Assembly (NCBI RefSeq): GCF_042432825.1
Contig: NZ_JBHLWN010000057.1
Span: 1 to 34,207 of the forward strand
Length of the DNA stretch: 34,207 nt
Direction of reading: 5' to 3'
Origin: Gordoniibacillus chartarius
GTDB lineage: Bacteria; Bacillota; Bacilli; Paenibacillales; NBRC-103111
The notes below the pieces were generated by a model. It ran no database searches. It saw only the letters and a list, made by a program, of their open reading frames with translations, and had not been told where the DNA came from. The position numbers and the translations under genes were made by a program. This document shows positions 1 to 8,096 of the stretch, piece by piece (the first letter of the stretch is position 1; the number at the start of each line of letters is the position of its first letter).

Positions 1-58
1 GCATGTATTAGGCACGCCGCCAGCGTTCGTCCTGAGCCAGGATCAAACTCTCCAATAA
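1..58 (-). rRNA. 16S ribosomal RNA, 5' end only
   Basis: The reverse complement carries the universal 16S start: the AGAGTTTGATCCTGGCTCAG primer site, then the conserved stretch reading into GCGTGCCTAATACATGC. The gene runs off the left edge, so only its first roughly 58 bases are present. The exact 5' end, near the TTATTGG before AGAGTTTGAT, is estimated by comparison with the B. subtilis 16S start. Confidence 0.97.
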
Positions 59-237
59 GGGCAGTTCGACTTGCTCATTGATAACACTTGCGTGTTGTTT
101 TCTTGCGAAAACCTCTCACTCGTCATTCAGTTTTCAAGGAGCAATCTCTATCGGCGAAGCTGCTAACTTCGTCGTTTTACGTCACCCATTTCAGCGGCGA
201 CTTTCTTAATATATCACATTCGCCGTATCCGATGCAA
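59..237 (-). promoter_or_regulatory. rRNA operon promoter and leader
   Basis: On the minus strand a -35-like TTGCAT (232-237) is followed after 18 bp by TATATT (208-213), placing transcription start about 200. The leader up to the 16S start contains CTTGAAAACTGAATG (about 129-143), resembling the box-containing leader found in Bacillus rRNA operons. The interval to the ygxA terminator (238-365) shows no further recognisable gene. The spacer is one base longer than ideal, so the promoter call is moderate. Confidence 0.6.
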
Positions 238-365
238 GCACTAATTTGTACCAGCAAATTTCAAGGTTCTTGTGAGCTGCTGTATTTTCGACTGTTTCAA
301 ACAGCCTTCATCAGCGGCGAAAACTAATTTACCACAGATAAAGAATCGAAGTCAAGTCTAATCGA

Positions 366-396
366 AAAGAAAAAGAAGCCGCCCCGCAGGCGGCCC
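366..396 (-). terminator. Rho-independent terminator after the ygxA-like gene
   Basis: Read on the minus strand, a GCCGCC / GGCGGC stem (378-394) with a five-base loop is followed by a T-rich tract (TTCTTTTTCTTTT). It lies just after the stop codon at 407 and separates the ygxA-like gene from the rRNA promoter. Confidence 0.85.
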
Positions 397-406
397 CTTA
401 ATCACC

Positions 407-1267
407 TTAAAGCGTATAACGAAGTTCAAGCTCCAACTCGACATCGTTCGTCATGGCCACTTCACGGATCAGCGACTTCTTAACAAGTTTATTCAACAAG
501 AGCGGCAGGTCTGCGCTAATATCCCGCAAAGCCGGGAGCCGCTGCAGCTCCGCGGCGCTCCACGGTTCTTCGCGGCTCTCCAAAATGTGCAGCAGCGGGA
601 CGCAGCAGCGCTCCATCTTGGACATAACGGAGAACTCGCAAGCCAGCAGAACGAGCTGAACTCGCTGTTTTACCGTCTCCCGGCTGGTCGTTAACTCTTC
701 GTACAGTTTATATACTCCGGGATTCAAGCTTCGAATTTGCCGCCAAACCGTGATCTCCGGATGATGTCCTTCTTCGATGATCACGATACGGGCCCAATGC
801 TGAAGCGCCTCGAGAATATTGTTATACGCATCAAGCAAATGTTCGTCCAGCAAATACTCTTTGCTCTGCAAATAGGTACGGAGGAAGCGGCTGAACTCCA
901 CCATAAGCTTATGCCCTCTCAGCTCAAACGGAAATTCCAATACCTTGTGCCGAAGAGCTTCGAGGTAAGTGTCACGATCCAAAAGAATCTCTCCTTTTAG
1001 CAGCCATTGAATCAAGTTGCGGCTGTCCCCCATGATCCACTGCTCCAATTGATCGGGGTGGACCCACTTTTCTTGTATATGAACGCCCTCTCTACTATAA
1101 TGATGAATGTAGTCCGAACGGTCCAAAGAACGCGTCACGATCAGAAGCAGCAGATCGAAGCCGTCCGTCAACGACGGAAGCTGATTCGGGTTCTCGACCG
1201 CACTCACGCTGCATATGTCCGGATCCAGTCGAAACCGGGCAGCCAGCTGCTCCTTCAATGCTTGCAT
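407..1267 (-). CDS. ygxA: YgxA-like nucleotidyltransferase-fold protein
   Basis: A 286-residue soluble protein resembling the Firmicute YgxA family (nucleotidyltransferase-like N-terminal domain followed by a helical and winged-helix-like C-terminal part). The N-terminal portion includes a DGFDLLLLIVTRSLDRSD segment where a polymerase-beta-type fold would place its acidic strand. The biochemical role of YgxA is unknown. The start was placed at the ATG at 1267, preceded by GGAGG at good spacing, rather than the upstream TTG that overlaps the ribosome binding site. It lies between the rRNA operon and ygzB/perR, the same neighbourhood as in B. subtilis, which supports the family call. No membrane segments or signal peptide are visible. 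Confidence 0.75.
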   Translation of the reverse strand: MQALKEQLAARFRLDPDICSVSAVENPNQLPSLTDGFDLLLLIVTRSLDRSDYIHHYSREGVHIQEKWVHPDQLEQWIMGDSRNLIQWLLKGEILLDRDTYLEALRHKVLEFPFELRGHKLMVEFSRFLRTYLQSKEYLLDEHLLDAYNNILEALQHWARIVIIEEGHHPEITVWRQIRSLNPGVYKLYEELTTSRETVKQRVQLVLLACEFSVMSKMERCCVPLLHILESREEPWSAAELQRLPALRDISADLPLLLNKLVKKSLIREVAMTNDVELELELRYTL

Positions 1268-1383
1268 ATCCATCCTCCGCAATACAAAAATTCAACGCTT
1301 AATTAGTTCTACATCTGGTTTCGGTTTCCTGCCGAACACAGAGCTGTTTTAACAAGTTTTCTTAACGGAAAGTAGGCACATCC

Positions 1384-1743
1384 ATGATCCGATTCAAATC
1401 CAGCAAAGTAAACGAATTTCGGCTATGGGGCTTGCTCCTTACGATGGGCGGTATGCTGCTTATGATTCTCGGCTTGGCCGGAATCGTGTTCAATTGGGGA
1501 CAAGCCGGCAAAATTATGGCCGTAGTCTTCATGATTATCGGCATGATCAGCATGCTGCTCAGTATGGGCGTTTATTTTTGGGCCGGCATGCTGTCGACCA
1601 GCGCAACCGTTATCGTGTGCCCGGAATGCGGCCGCCAGACGAAATTGCTCGGTAAGACGGACCGCTGCATGTACTGCAAAACGATTCTCACGCTGGACCC
1701 TAAAATAGCAACGGAACACAACGTCCAGACCGAGCAAGGATAG
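1384..1743 (+). CDS. ygzB: YgzB / UPF0295 family membrane protein
   Basis: A 119-residue protein with two hydrophobic helices (about residues 15-37 and 44-69) and a C-terminal cytoplasmic zinc-ribbon-like part with two CxxC pairs (CPECGRQT and CMYC, about residues 79-100). This matches the UPF0295 (YgzB) family in length and layout. Its function is unknown; the four cysteines suggest metal binding. A GGAAAGTAGG ribosome binding site precedes the ATG. It diverges from ygxA and converges with the GH18 gene; in B. subtilis the same family sits next to perR. Confidence 0.88.
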   Translation: MIRFKSSKVNEFRLWGLLLTMGGMLLMILGLAGIVFNWGQAGKIMAVVFMIIGMISMLLSMGVYFWAGMLSTSATVIVCPECGRQTKLLGKTDRCMYCKTILTLDPKIATEHNVQTEQG

Positions 1744-1759
1744 TCGATAAACAAGCACG

Positions 1760-1806
1760 AAGAAGCTGACCCCCCCATGCCGGGAAAGGTCAGCTTCTTT
1801 AATTGC
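1760..1806. terminator. Bidirectional terminator between ygzB and the GH18 gene
   Basis: The inverted repeat agaagctgacc / ggtcagcttct (about 1760-1799) is followed on the plus strand by TTTAATT. It separates two converging genes and could serve both. Confidence 0.8.
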
Positions 1807-1807
1807 G

Positions 1808-3574
1808 CTATTTCAAACCATCCTCAATCCATTTCCACGTTTCCGGCAGCTCCATGCCTCTTCGCCAAGTAGCTACGCCCCCCAGATTGTACTTCTTGAC
1901 CAGCTCCAAGCGCGCCTTAATCGACACCTCGTCCTCCAGCCAAATTCGCTTCAGCTTGTTGTCTTCCATAAATTCAACGTAGTTCTGACCGATTTCCGCC
2001 TGGAATACGGGAGTTAACTTTTTATCCGTGAGCAGCTGCTTGATCGTGTTCATGCCGACCGACCTCGGCTTGCCGTCCGACTTGCCCAGCGACTTGCCGT
2101 CCTTCGTTTCTTCCGCCCAGATCCGGGTATAATAAGGAATGCCCAGCACGAGCTTGGAGGAAGGCACTTGATCTTCCCGCAAGATGCGCGTGATAGAATT
2201 CTCCATCCACGGCAAGGAAGACACCGGCCCTGACTTCGGGCTTGTAGCCCAATGCTCGTCATACGTCATGACCATCATGTAGTCTACGGTTTGAGCCAGC
2301 GCTTTGCGGTCGTAGAACATCGACCAGTTCTCGTTGGTCGATTTCGGCGTCACATCAACGGACACGACGGCTCCCTGCTCGTGGAGCATCGGCGTAAGCT
2401 CCCGCACGAACTGAGTGAATTCTTCTTTGTCCGCCAAATTGACATTTTCGAAGTCAATATTAATGCCTTGCAGCTTATACATTTGGACGAAACTTACGAT
2501 TTGTTTGATGACCTTGTTGCGGCTGTCGAACGTGGCGAGCGCTTCATTCGTCCGCTTCGGGTCAAACCCGTTGCTGAACAGCGCCCAGACGTGGTACCCC
2601 CGATCCTGCGCCCATTTGACATATCCGGCATCGGCATTGTTCCTCACCGTGCCGCTGCCGTCGGCCAGGTTGAACCAGGTCGGAGATACGACGTTAACGC
2701 CTGGCATCGGTCCAATCGTTCTCACATCCGGATTTTTGTCGATGACATGCTCCCAGGTCAAGTTGACCAGCCCGGACATAGGCTTAACGGAAGCCGCTGA
2801 GGTAGCGGCAGCAGGTGTCGGAATCGTCTCCACGCGATCCAAGACGACGTCCTGTTTGCGCATGTAACCGGTAATCCCGTTCGGAAGCTGAGTCTCGTAC
2901 CATTCGCCTTCCGCAGCCTCTCCCCAGATCAGCAATGCGTCTTCGGCCTTAATATCCGCGACAATCGGCGCTTTCACGGTAGGCTTCGTCCGCATTACGG
3001 CCGTCTTCTTATCATTTGCAGCTTGCTGCGCAGGCTTCGCCCATTGGAGGGTGTCTCCGGCCTTCACGAGGATGACGGCACCCGTATCTGCGGATTCGCG
3101 AAGCTCGATCGGGTATAAACCGCGCAGTGGGTCAATGGGAACGAGGACCGATTTGCCGGCCTTCTCGACCGGAAATTTCAGCGTAAGCGGTTTATCGTTC
3201 AATTGAGCAGTCAATGCATCGCTCTTCATACGCAGCACCTTATCGCCGGTCGTAACGATGAAGGAGTCGCTTTTCTCTTCATACAACGCGGCAGGATCGA
3301 TAACCTGGGAGATTAACGAATAAGGCAGCTTCAGACTCGCTTCACTCCCTTTGCCCGATTCTTCCCAAAGCTTTCCCTGATACAGGATCGGTTTGCTGAA
3401 GCCTCCGAAATCCGGCTCTTCATGCGCCGTATTCGGAGCGTAGCGGTTCCATAACATATAGCCTGTTATCGCGGAAGCAGCGACGACACTAAGCAGTACC
3501 ATCACGCCGGCGAAGCGCCCGGTTCGGCGACGCTGTCCCCGGCCGCCCGTTTGAGCGCTGTTGCGAGCATCCAT
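1808..3574 (-). CDS. Membrane-anchored SH3 / glycoside hydrolase family 18 protein
   Basis: A 588-residue protein with a short basic N-terminus and one hydrophobic helix (about residues 22-42) acting as anchor or uncleaved signal. A stalk-like domain (about 55-170) resembles copper-amine-oxidase N-terminal-like repeats, an SH3-type domain spans about 188-245, and a GH18 TIM barrel about 265-585. The barrel holds the catalytic strand with GINIDFEN, whose Glu would be the proton donor, and the conserved MTYDEHW. Family members of this architecture (YaaH/YdhD-like) act on peptidoglycan or chitin-like polymers, often in spores; the substrate here is unknown. The residue before the catalytic GINIDFE is Gln rather than the usual Asp/Asn. 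It is a single-gene unit with terminators on both sides. Confidence 0.88.
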   Translation of the reverse strand: MDARNSAQTGGRGQRRRTGRFAGVMVLLSVVAASAITGYMLWNRYAPNTAHEEPDFGGFSKPILYQGKLWEESGKGSEASLKLPYSLISQVIDPAALYEEKSDSFIVTTGDKVLRMKSDALTAQLNDKPLTLKFPVEKAGKSVLVPIDPLRGLYPIELRESADTGAVILVKAGDTLQWAKPAQQAANDKKTAVMRTKPTVKAPIVADIKAEDALLIWGEAAEGEWYETQLPNGITGYMRKQDVVLDRVETIPTPAAATSAASVKPMSGLVNLTWEHVIDKNPDVRTIGPMPGVNVVSPTWFNLADGSGTVRNNADAGYVKWAQDRGYHVWALFSNGFDPKRTNEALATFDSRNKVIKQIVSFVQMYKLQGINIDFENVNLADKEEFTQFVRELTPMLHEQGAVVSVDVTPKSTNENWSMFYDRKALAQTVDYMMVMTYDEHWATSPKSGPVSSLPWMENSITRILREDQVPSSKLVLGIPYYTRIWAEETKDGKSLGKSDGKPRSVGMNTIKQLLTDKKLTPVFQAEIGQNYVEFMEDNKLKRIWLEDEVSIKARLELVKKYNLGGVATWRRGMELPETWKWIEDGLK

Positions 3575-3617
3575 GAAATGCCGTCACTCCTCTTTCATTC
3601 CGATAAATCATACACAA

Positions 3618-3672
3618 TAAAAAAGAACGTATCGACACCCTTCAATGTTGCAGGAAGCCGAATACGTTCTAT
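3618..3672 (-). terminator. Terminator after perR
   Basis: Inverted repeat agaacgtat (3624-3632) and atacgttct (3662-3670) with a long loop; on the minus strand it ends in TTTTTTATTG. It lies 45 bp after the perR stop and before the GH18 gene. Confidence 0.75.
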
Positions 3673-3714
3673 TATACAACAAATTGATAGAAAGCTAGAA
3701 CCTCACTGACGGTG

Positions 3715-4155
3715 TCAATGCGTGGATACTTGGGCGCAGTCCGCACAAACCCCGTACACTTCCAGTCGGTGACCCTTTACACGGAAGCCGGTCTGATTGC
3801 GAGCCGCTTCCTCCACATCGTGAAGAGGCGGGTATTCAAAGTCGGAAATCCGTCCGCAAATCTCGCATTGAGCGTGATAATGCTCGCTCATGTCGGCATC
3901 GAAGCGCGACGAATTGTCGCCGTACGTAAGCTCGCGAACAAGCCCTGCTTCGATAAATACTTTCAAGTTATTATAAACCGTCGCCACGCTCATGCTCGGA
4001 AACCGAGGCTCCAGCGCACGGTAAATGTCATCGGCTGTAGGATGTGTCATCGTGTCGAGCAAGTAGGATAAGATCGCATGTCGCTGAGGCGTCATTCGAA
4101 CACCGGTCGTCTTTAACTTTGCTAACGCTTGCTCTAAATGTACTGCCGTCGTCAT
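3715..4155 (-). CDS. perR: PerR, Fur-family peroxide-stress repressor
   Basis: A 146-residue Fur-family regulator closely resembling B. subtilis PerR in length and sequence. The winged-helix N-terminus contains GVRMTPQRHAILSYL and the recognition-helix region MSVATVYNNLKVF. The metal-sensing residues are visible: a His in THPTADD, an Asp in SRFDAD, the HYH pair, and the Asp of ISDFEY. The structural zinc site is formed by two CxxC pairs (CEIC, CADC). PerR represses oxidative-stress genes and is inactivated by metal-catalysed histidine oxidation. The start was set to the ATG at 4155, eight bases after AGGTGG; the upstream GTG overlaps that site. It is downstream of gatCAB and the GNAT gene but has its own promoter. 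Confidence 0.93.
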   Translation of the reverse strand: MTTAVHLEQALAKLKTTGVRMTPQRHAILSYLLDTMTHPTADDIYRALEPRFPSMSVATVYNNLKVFIEAGLVRELTYGDNSSRFDADMSEHYHAQCEICGRISDFEYPPLHDVEEAARNQTGFRVKGHRLEVYGVCADCAQVSTH

Positions 4156-4192
4156 CGCTCTCACCACCTGCTGTCTGTTTTGTTTACCCTAT

Positions 4193-4222
4193 ATTGTACG
4201 TTTACAACTCTACTTTTGTCAA
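4193..4222 (-). promoter_or_regulatory. perR promoter with overlapping inverted repeat
   Basis: On the minus strand TTGACA (4217-4222) is separated by 18 bp from TACAAT (4193-4198). A 14-bp inverted repeat, TTGTA-AACG-TACAA (4194-4207), overlaps the -10 element and is placed where a PerR/Fur-type operator could give autoregulation. It is only a partial match to the known PerR box. The -35 lies inside the 3' end of the GNAT gene. Confidence 0.65.
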
Positions 4223-4663
4223 CGTAATAAGCTCTAAATTGGGTGCCAATTGCTGCCTGCTCTGTTCTAGAAAGCCGATCTTCCGGTACAAATTCAAAGC
4301 CGGAGCATTCCGCGCGGCGGCAATCACCCTCCATTGCCGTGTTCCGGGAACAAGCTCCTGTATGGCTTCCAGCAATGCTGAAGCGATGCCGCGGCGGGAA
4401 AGCCTCTCATCGACCATGAGACGGCAAATCGTCACGACATCGCCCTCAACCAGGAAAGATACCGCGCCGACGAGCCGCTCCTCTTCGAAATAACCGTAAA
4501 ACGTTTCCTTCGATTGACGAAGCGTCGTGATCGATTCTGCAAGCAGCGGAGGCTCGTGGATACCGGTAAGCCGCGCCTCAGCACGATAGGCGCCGAGCTG
4601 CAGCTGAAGCAGCTCAAGCGCCTGCCTATTGTCCGCGAATTCCAGCTTGCGGATATTCGCCAT
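4202..4663 (-). CDS. GNAT-family N-acetyltransferase
   Basis: A 153-residue single-domain GNAT protein. The acetyl-CoA-binding motif A is visible as LSRRGIASALLEAI (about residues 89-102, matching the Q/R-x-x-G-x-A/G signature). It is followed by the typical C-terminal AARNAPALNLYRKIGFLEQS segment, where the conserved N and Y-x-K-x-G-F occur. Substrate is unknown. The ATG starts one base after the gatB stop, so it is the fourth gene of the gatCAB transcript by position. Its tail carries the -35 of the perR promoter. Confidence 0.85.
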   Translation of the reverse strand: MANIRKLEFADNRQALELLQLQLGAYRAEARLTGIHEPPLLAESITTLRQSKETFYGYFEEERLVGAVSFLVEGDVVTICRLMVDERLSRRGIASALLEAIQELVPGTRQWRVIAAARNAPALNLYRKIGFLEQSRQQLAPNLELITLTKVEL

Positions 4664-4664
4664 A

Positions 4665-6113
4665 TTACAGTGCTTTCAATGCATCGACCAGCAGCTGATT
4701 GACAAGGCCCGGGTTCGCCTTCCCTTTCGTTTCTTTCATAATTTGGCCTACGAGGAAGCCGATCGCCTTCTCCTTGCCAGCCTTATAATCGGCGACGGAT
4801 TGCGGGTTGTTCGCGACGATCTGATCGACGATCGCCTTGATCGCACCTTCGTCGCTGATCTGGACGAGCCCTTGCTCTTCGACGATCTGCTGCGGCGATT
4901 TGCCGGTCTCCAGCATCGACTTGAATACCGTCTTGGCAATCTTGTTCGATATCGTCCCTTTCTCAATGAGACCGATCATGGCGCCCAGACTCTCGCCGGT
5001 CAGCTTGACGTCGTCCAGCTCCAAGTTGTTCGCGTTCAAGTAGCCGAGCAAATCGCCCATAATCCAGTTTGCGACAGCTTTAGCGTCCTTCGTGGCCTTC
5101 AGGCTGTCTTCAAAGAGATCGGCTACCTTCATCGACGCGGTAATGACCTCGGCATCATAGCTAGGCAGGCCGTATTCCGCCGTATACCGCGCTTTGCGCG
5201 CATCCGGCAGCTCCGGAATGGTCGCCCGGACGCGAGCTTTCCATTCATCCGAAATGTGAAGGCGAACCAGGTCGGGATCCGGAAAATATCGGTAATCGTG
5301 CGCTTCTTCCTTCGAGCGCATCGATATCGTCTTGCCCTGGGCCTCGTCCCAACGGCGCGTCTCCTGAATGATGCGGCCGCCGTCCTCCAGCACCTCGGCT
5401 TGGCGCCACTCCTCGTACTCGAGGCCCTTCTGAACGCCGCGGAACGAGTTCATGTTCTTCAGCTCGGTCTTCGTGCCGAGCTTGGTTTCGCCGCGCAGAC
5501 GCAGCGAGATGTTGGCGTCGCAGCGCAGCGAGCCTTCCTCCATCTTCACGTCGGAGACGTCGCAATAGAGCATGATCGCGCGCAGCTTCTCGAGGTACAG
5601 GCGCGCTTCCTCCGGGGAACGCAGATCCGGCTCGGACACGATCTCGATAAGCGGCGTGCCGCAGCGGTTCAAGTCGACCAGCGAGGCGGCTCCGCCTTCT
5701 ACGTGCGTCAGCTTGCCCGCATCTTCCTCCAGATGAACGCGGGAAATGCCGATGCGCTTCGTTTCCCCGTTCACTTCGATATCGATATAGCCGTTCTCGC
5801 CGACCGGCTTGTCATATTGCGAAATTTGGTACGCCTTCGGCGAATCCGGGTAGAAGTAGTTCTTGCGGTCGAACTTCGTATCGGTCGCGACTTCGCAATT
5901 GAGCGCCATGGCGGCCTTCATTGCGTATTCGACCGCCTGCCGGTTCAGCACCGGCAGCACGCCGGGATGGCCGAGGCAGATCGGGCACGTATGCGTGTTC
6001 GGCGGCGCGCCGAAGGAGGTGGCGCATCCGCAAAAGATTTTCGATTGCGTATGCAGCTCCACGTGCACCTCGAGACCGATGACCGTCTCATATTTCGTAA
6101 CAGTGGCTGTCAT
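4665..6113 (-). CDS. gatB: Aspartyl/glutamyl-tRNA amidotransferase subunit B
   Basis: A 482-residue GatB, full family length. It is the subunit that phosphorylates and transamidates misacylated Glu-tRNA(Gln)/Asp-tRNA(Asn) within the GatCAB complex. The N-terminus shows YETVIGLEVHVELHTQSKIF and the zinc-type CGC / CPICLGHPG cysteines; the catalytic cradle continues with RKNYFYPDSPKAYQISQYD and the HLEEDAGK motif. The C-terminal YqeY-like helical tail (about residues 330-482) includes the MKETKGKANPGLVNQLL segment. The ATG is preceded by AGGAGG at 12 bases. It follows gatA by 27 bp and ends one base before the GNAT gene. Confidence 0.97.
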   Translation of the reverse strand: MTATVTKYETVIGLEVHVELHTQSKIFCGCATSFGAPPNTHTCPICLGHPGVLPVLNRQAVEYAMKAAMALNCEVATDTKFDRKNYFYPDSPKAYQISQYDKPVGENGYIDIEVNGETKRIGISRVHLEEDAGKLTHVEGGAASLVDLNRCGTPLIEIVSEPDLRSPEEARLYLEKLRAIMLYCDVSDVKMEEGSLRCDANISLRLRGETKLGTKTELKNMNSFRGVQKGLEYEEWRQAEVLEDGGRIIQETRRWDEAQGKTISMRSKEEAHDYRYFPDPDLVRLHISDEWKARVRATIPELPDARKARYTAEYGLPSYDAEVITASMKVADLFEDSLKATKDAKAVANWIMGDLLGYLNANNLELDDVKLTGESLGAMIGLIEKGTISNKIAKTVFKSMLETGKSPQQIVEEQGLVQISDEGAIKAIVDQIVANNPQSVADYKAGKEKAIGFLVGQIMKETKGKANPGLVNQLLVDALKAL

Positions 6114-6140
6114 GGATATTCGGTTCCTCCTACGACTGAA

Positions 6141-7598
6141 TTACAGCTGCGGACGCTGCTTGTGATGTTCGGTAGCGCGCTCGAAGGCGTGTGCGACGCG
6201 CAGCACGGCCGATTCGTCCAGCGCCTTGCCGATGATCTGCAGGCCGACCGGCAAGCCGCCGGCAAAACCGCACGGCACGCTGATCGCCGGAATGCCCGCC
6301 AAGTTGACCGGAATCGTCAAAATATCGTTCAAATACATCGTCAGCGGATCGCCGACCTGCTCGCCCAGCTTGAAGGCCGGTGTCGGAGCCGTCGGGCCGA
6401 GTACGACGTCGTAGTTCGCAAATACGTCGTCAAAATCTTTCTTGATGAGCGTCCGCACCTTCTGTGCTTTCAAATAATATGCATCGTAATAGCCGGAGCT
6501 GAGCGCGTACGTGCCGAGCATGATGCGGCGCTTGACTTCAGGGCCGAAGCCTTCGCTGCGCGAGTTCAAATAGACGTCGAGCAGATTGCTCGCGTTATCG
6601 GTGCGCACGCCGTAGCGGACGCCGTCAAAGCGGGCGAGGTTCGAAGACGCTTCGGACGAAGCGAGCAAGTAATACGTTGCAACGGCATACTCGGAATGAG
6701 GCAGCGACACTTCTTCAACGACCGCGCCGAGCCCTTCCAGTACGGCGATCGCTTCTTGTACGCGCGCCTTCACTTCCGGGTCGATGCCGGCGCCCATGTA
6801 TTCCTTCGGCAGCGCGATGCGCAGCCCCTTGACGTCGCCGGTCAGCGCGCTCAAGTAGTCCGGAATGTCCACCTTCGCCGACGTGGAATCAAGCGGGTCA
6901 TGGCCGACGATCGACTGCAGCACATAGGCGCAGTCCTCCACATTCTTCGTCAGCGGGCCGATCTGGTCGAGCGACGATGCGAACGCAACGAGGCCGAAGC
7001 GCGAGACGAGCCCGTATGTAGGCTTCATGCCGACGATACCGCAGTACGAAGCCGGCTGGCGGATCGAGCCGCCGGTATCGGAGCCGAGCGAGAAGTACAC
7101 TTCGCCGGCGGCAACCGCCGCGGCCGAGCCCGAGCTCGAGCCGCCGGGCACGTGCTCCAGGTTCCATGGATTGCGTGTCGGGCTTACAGCGGAATTTTCC
7201 CCGGAGCCCCCCATCGCGAATTCGTCCATGTTCAGCTTGCCGACGGTTACGGCCTGCGCATCGCGCAGCTTCTTCACGACCGTCGCATCGTAAATCGGGT
7301 CATAATTGGACAAGAACTTGCTCGCGCAAGTCGTCGTCAAGCCTTCCGTTACAATGTTATCCTTTACCCCGGCAGGCAGCCCGAACAGCAAGCCCCGCGG
7401 CGCGGACGTGCCGATCTGCTCGTCCAGGCTGCGCGCCGTCTGACGAGCCCGCTCTTCGTCGAGCTTCAGGAACGCGTTGATTTTGCCGTCCACCTCCGCA
7501 ATGCGCCGGTACGACAAATCGACGAGCTCGGAAACGGTGAGCTCCTTGCTCTGCAGCTTCTTATGTAAATCTGCTAACGTAAGATCGAAAACGGACAA
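6141..7598 (-). CDS. gatA: Glutamyl-tRNA(Gln) amidotransferase subunit A
   Basis: A 485-residue amidase-signature protein of normal GatA length, generating ammonia from glutamine for GatB. The catalytic Lys lies in LPAGVKDNI, and the Gly/Ser-rich signature with the cis-Ser and nucleophilic Ser is visible as PGGSSSGSAAAVAAGE followed by SLGSDTGGSIRQPA. The start is a TTG at 7598, supported by AAGGAGGA eight bases upstream; no in-frame ATG fits as well. It lies between gatC and gatB in the standard gatCAB order. The coding region is more GC-rich and shows a long antisense open frame, which is a by-product of codon bias. Confidence 0.97.
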   Translation of the reverse strand: MSVFDLTLADLHKKLQSKELTVSELVDLSYRRIAEVDGKINAFLKLDEERARQTARSLDEQIGTSAPRGLLFGLPAGVKDNIVTEGLTTTCASKFLSNYDPIYDATVVKKLRDAQAVTVGKLNMDEFAMGGSGENSAVSPTRNPWNLEHVPGGSSSGSAAAVAAGEVYFSLGSDTGGSIRQPASYCGIVGMKPTYGLVSRFGLVAFASSLDQIGPLTKNVEDCAYVLQSIVGHDPLDSTSAKVDIPDYLSALTGDVKGLRIALPKEYMGAGIDPEVKARVQEAIAVLEGLGAVVEEVSLPHSEYAVATYYLLASSEASSNLARFDGVRYGVRTDNASNLLDVYLNSRSEGFGPEVKRRIMLGTYALSSGYYDAYYLKAQKVRTLIKKDFDDVFANYDVVLGPTAPTPAFKLGEQVGDPLTMYLNDILTIPVNLAGIPAISVPCGFAGGLPVGLQIIGKALDESAVLRVAHAFERATEHHKQRPQL

Positions 7599-7637
7599 CC
7601 GAGGCTCCTCCTTCCGACATCAGCGTCGGGTAATGAA

Positions 7638-7925
7638 TTATTCCAATACGGCCGGAACTTTGAAATGGCCTTCTTCTTCATCGGGTGCGTTCTTCAGCAC
7701 CTGCTCGAGCGGCCACGACGGACGCGCTTCATCCTCTCTCATGACATTGACGAGCGGCATAGCGTGGCTGGTCGGCTCAACGCCTTCCGTGTCGAGACGG
7801 TTCAGCTGCTCCGCATATTTCAATATCGCGCTCAGCTGGCCGGCAAACTGCTCCTTCTCCGTCTCGCTCAGCGTGAGGCGCGCCAGACTGGCGACCTTCT
7901 CTACATCCTGCTTGGAAATACTCAC
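7638..7925 (-). CDS. gatC: Glutamyl-tRNA(Gln) amidotransferase subunit C
   Basis: A 95-residue GatC, the small subunit that wraps around GatA and stabilises the GatA-GatB interface. The family pattern is clear: VEKVASLARLTLSETE at the N-terminus, a Q-lxxIL-Y-xxLxxLDTxGVEPTSH middle, and a C-terminal LREDE-like part (MREDEARPS). The start is a GTG at 7925, with GGAAGGGAG about nine bases upstream. It is the first gene of the gatCAB-GNAT unit. Confidence 0.95.
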   Translation of the reverse strand: MSISKQDVEKVASLARLTLSETEKEQFAGQLSAILKYAEQLNRLDTEGVEPTSHAMPLVNVMREDEARPSWPLEQVLKNAPDEEEGHFKVPAVLE

Positions 7926-7965
7926 TGGCTAAAGCTCCCTTCCGTCAACCTTGTTCATTCTTACT

Positions 7966-7994
7966 ATTATAACGAAGATCCTTTTCGAACTCAA
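7966..7994 (-). promoter_or_regulatory. gatCAB promoter
   Basis: On the minus strand TTGAGT (7989-7994) and a perfect TATAAT (7966-7971) are separated by exactly 17 bp, about 40 bp ahead of the gatC start. This is a good sigma-A-type match. Confidence 0.75.
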
Positions 7995-8024
7995 TGAAAT
8001 AGGCATAACGGAGCAGTTCTTGCG

Positions 8025-8069
8025 GATGAAAAAAACAAAGCAGCGCATTCGCTTCAAGCGGGCGCTGCA
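8025..8069 (-). terminator. Terminator after the small unknown gene
   Basis: Minus-strand hairpin with GCAGCGC / GCGCTGC arms and an internal CGCTT / AAGCG pairing, followed by TTTGTTTTTTTC. It separates the gene at 8097-8474 from the gatCAB promoter. Confidence 0.85.
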
Positions 8070-8096
8070 GCACATTCGGTATGAAAAATATATCGA

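Noticed and set aside
4629..7568. A 979-codon open frame on the plus strand
   Set aside because: It lies antisense to gatB and gatA, has no family resemblance and an Arg/Ala/Asp-rich composition typical of a codon-bias shadow.
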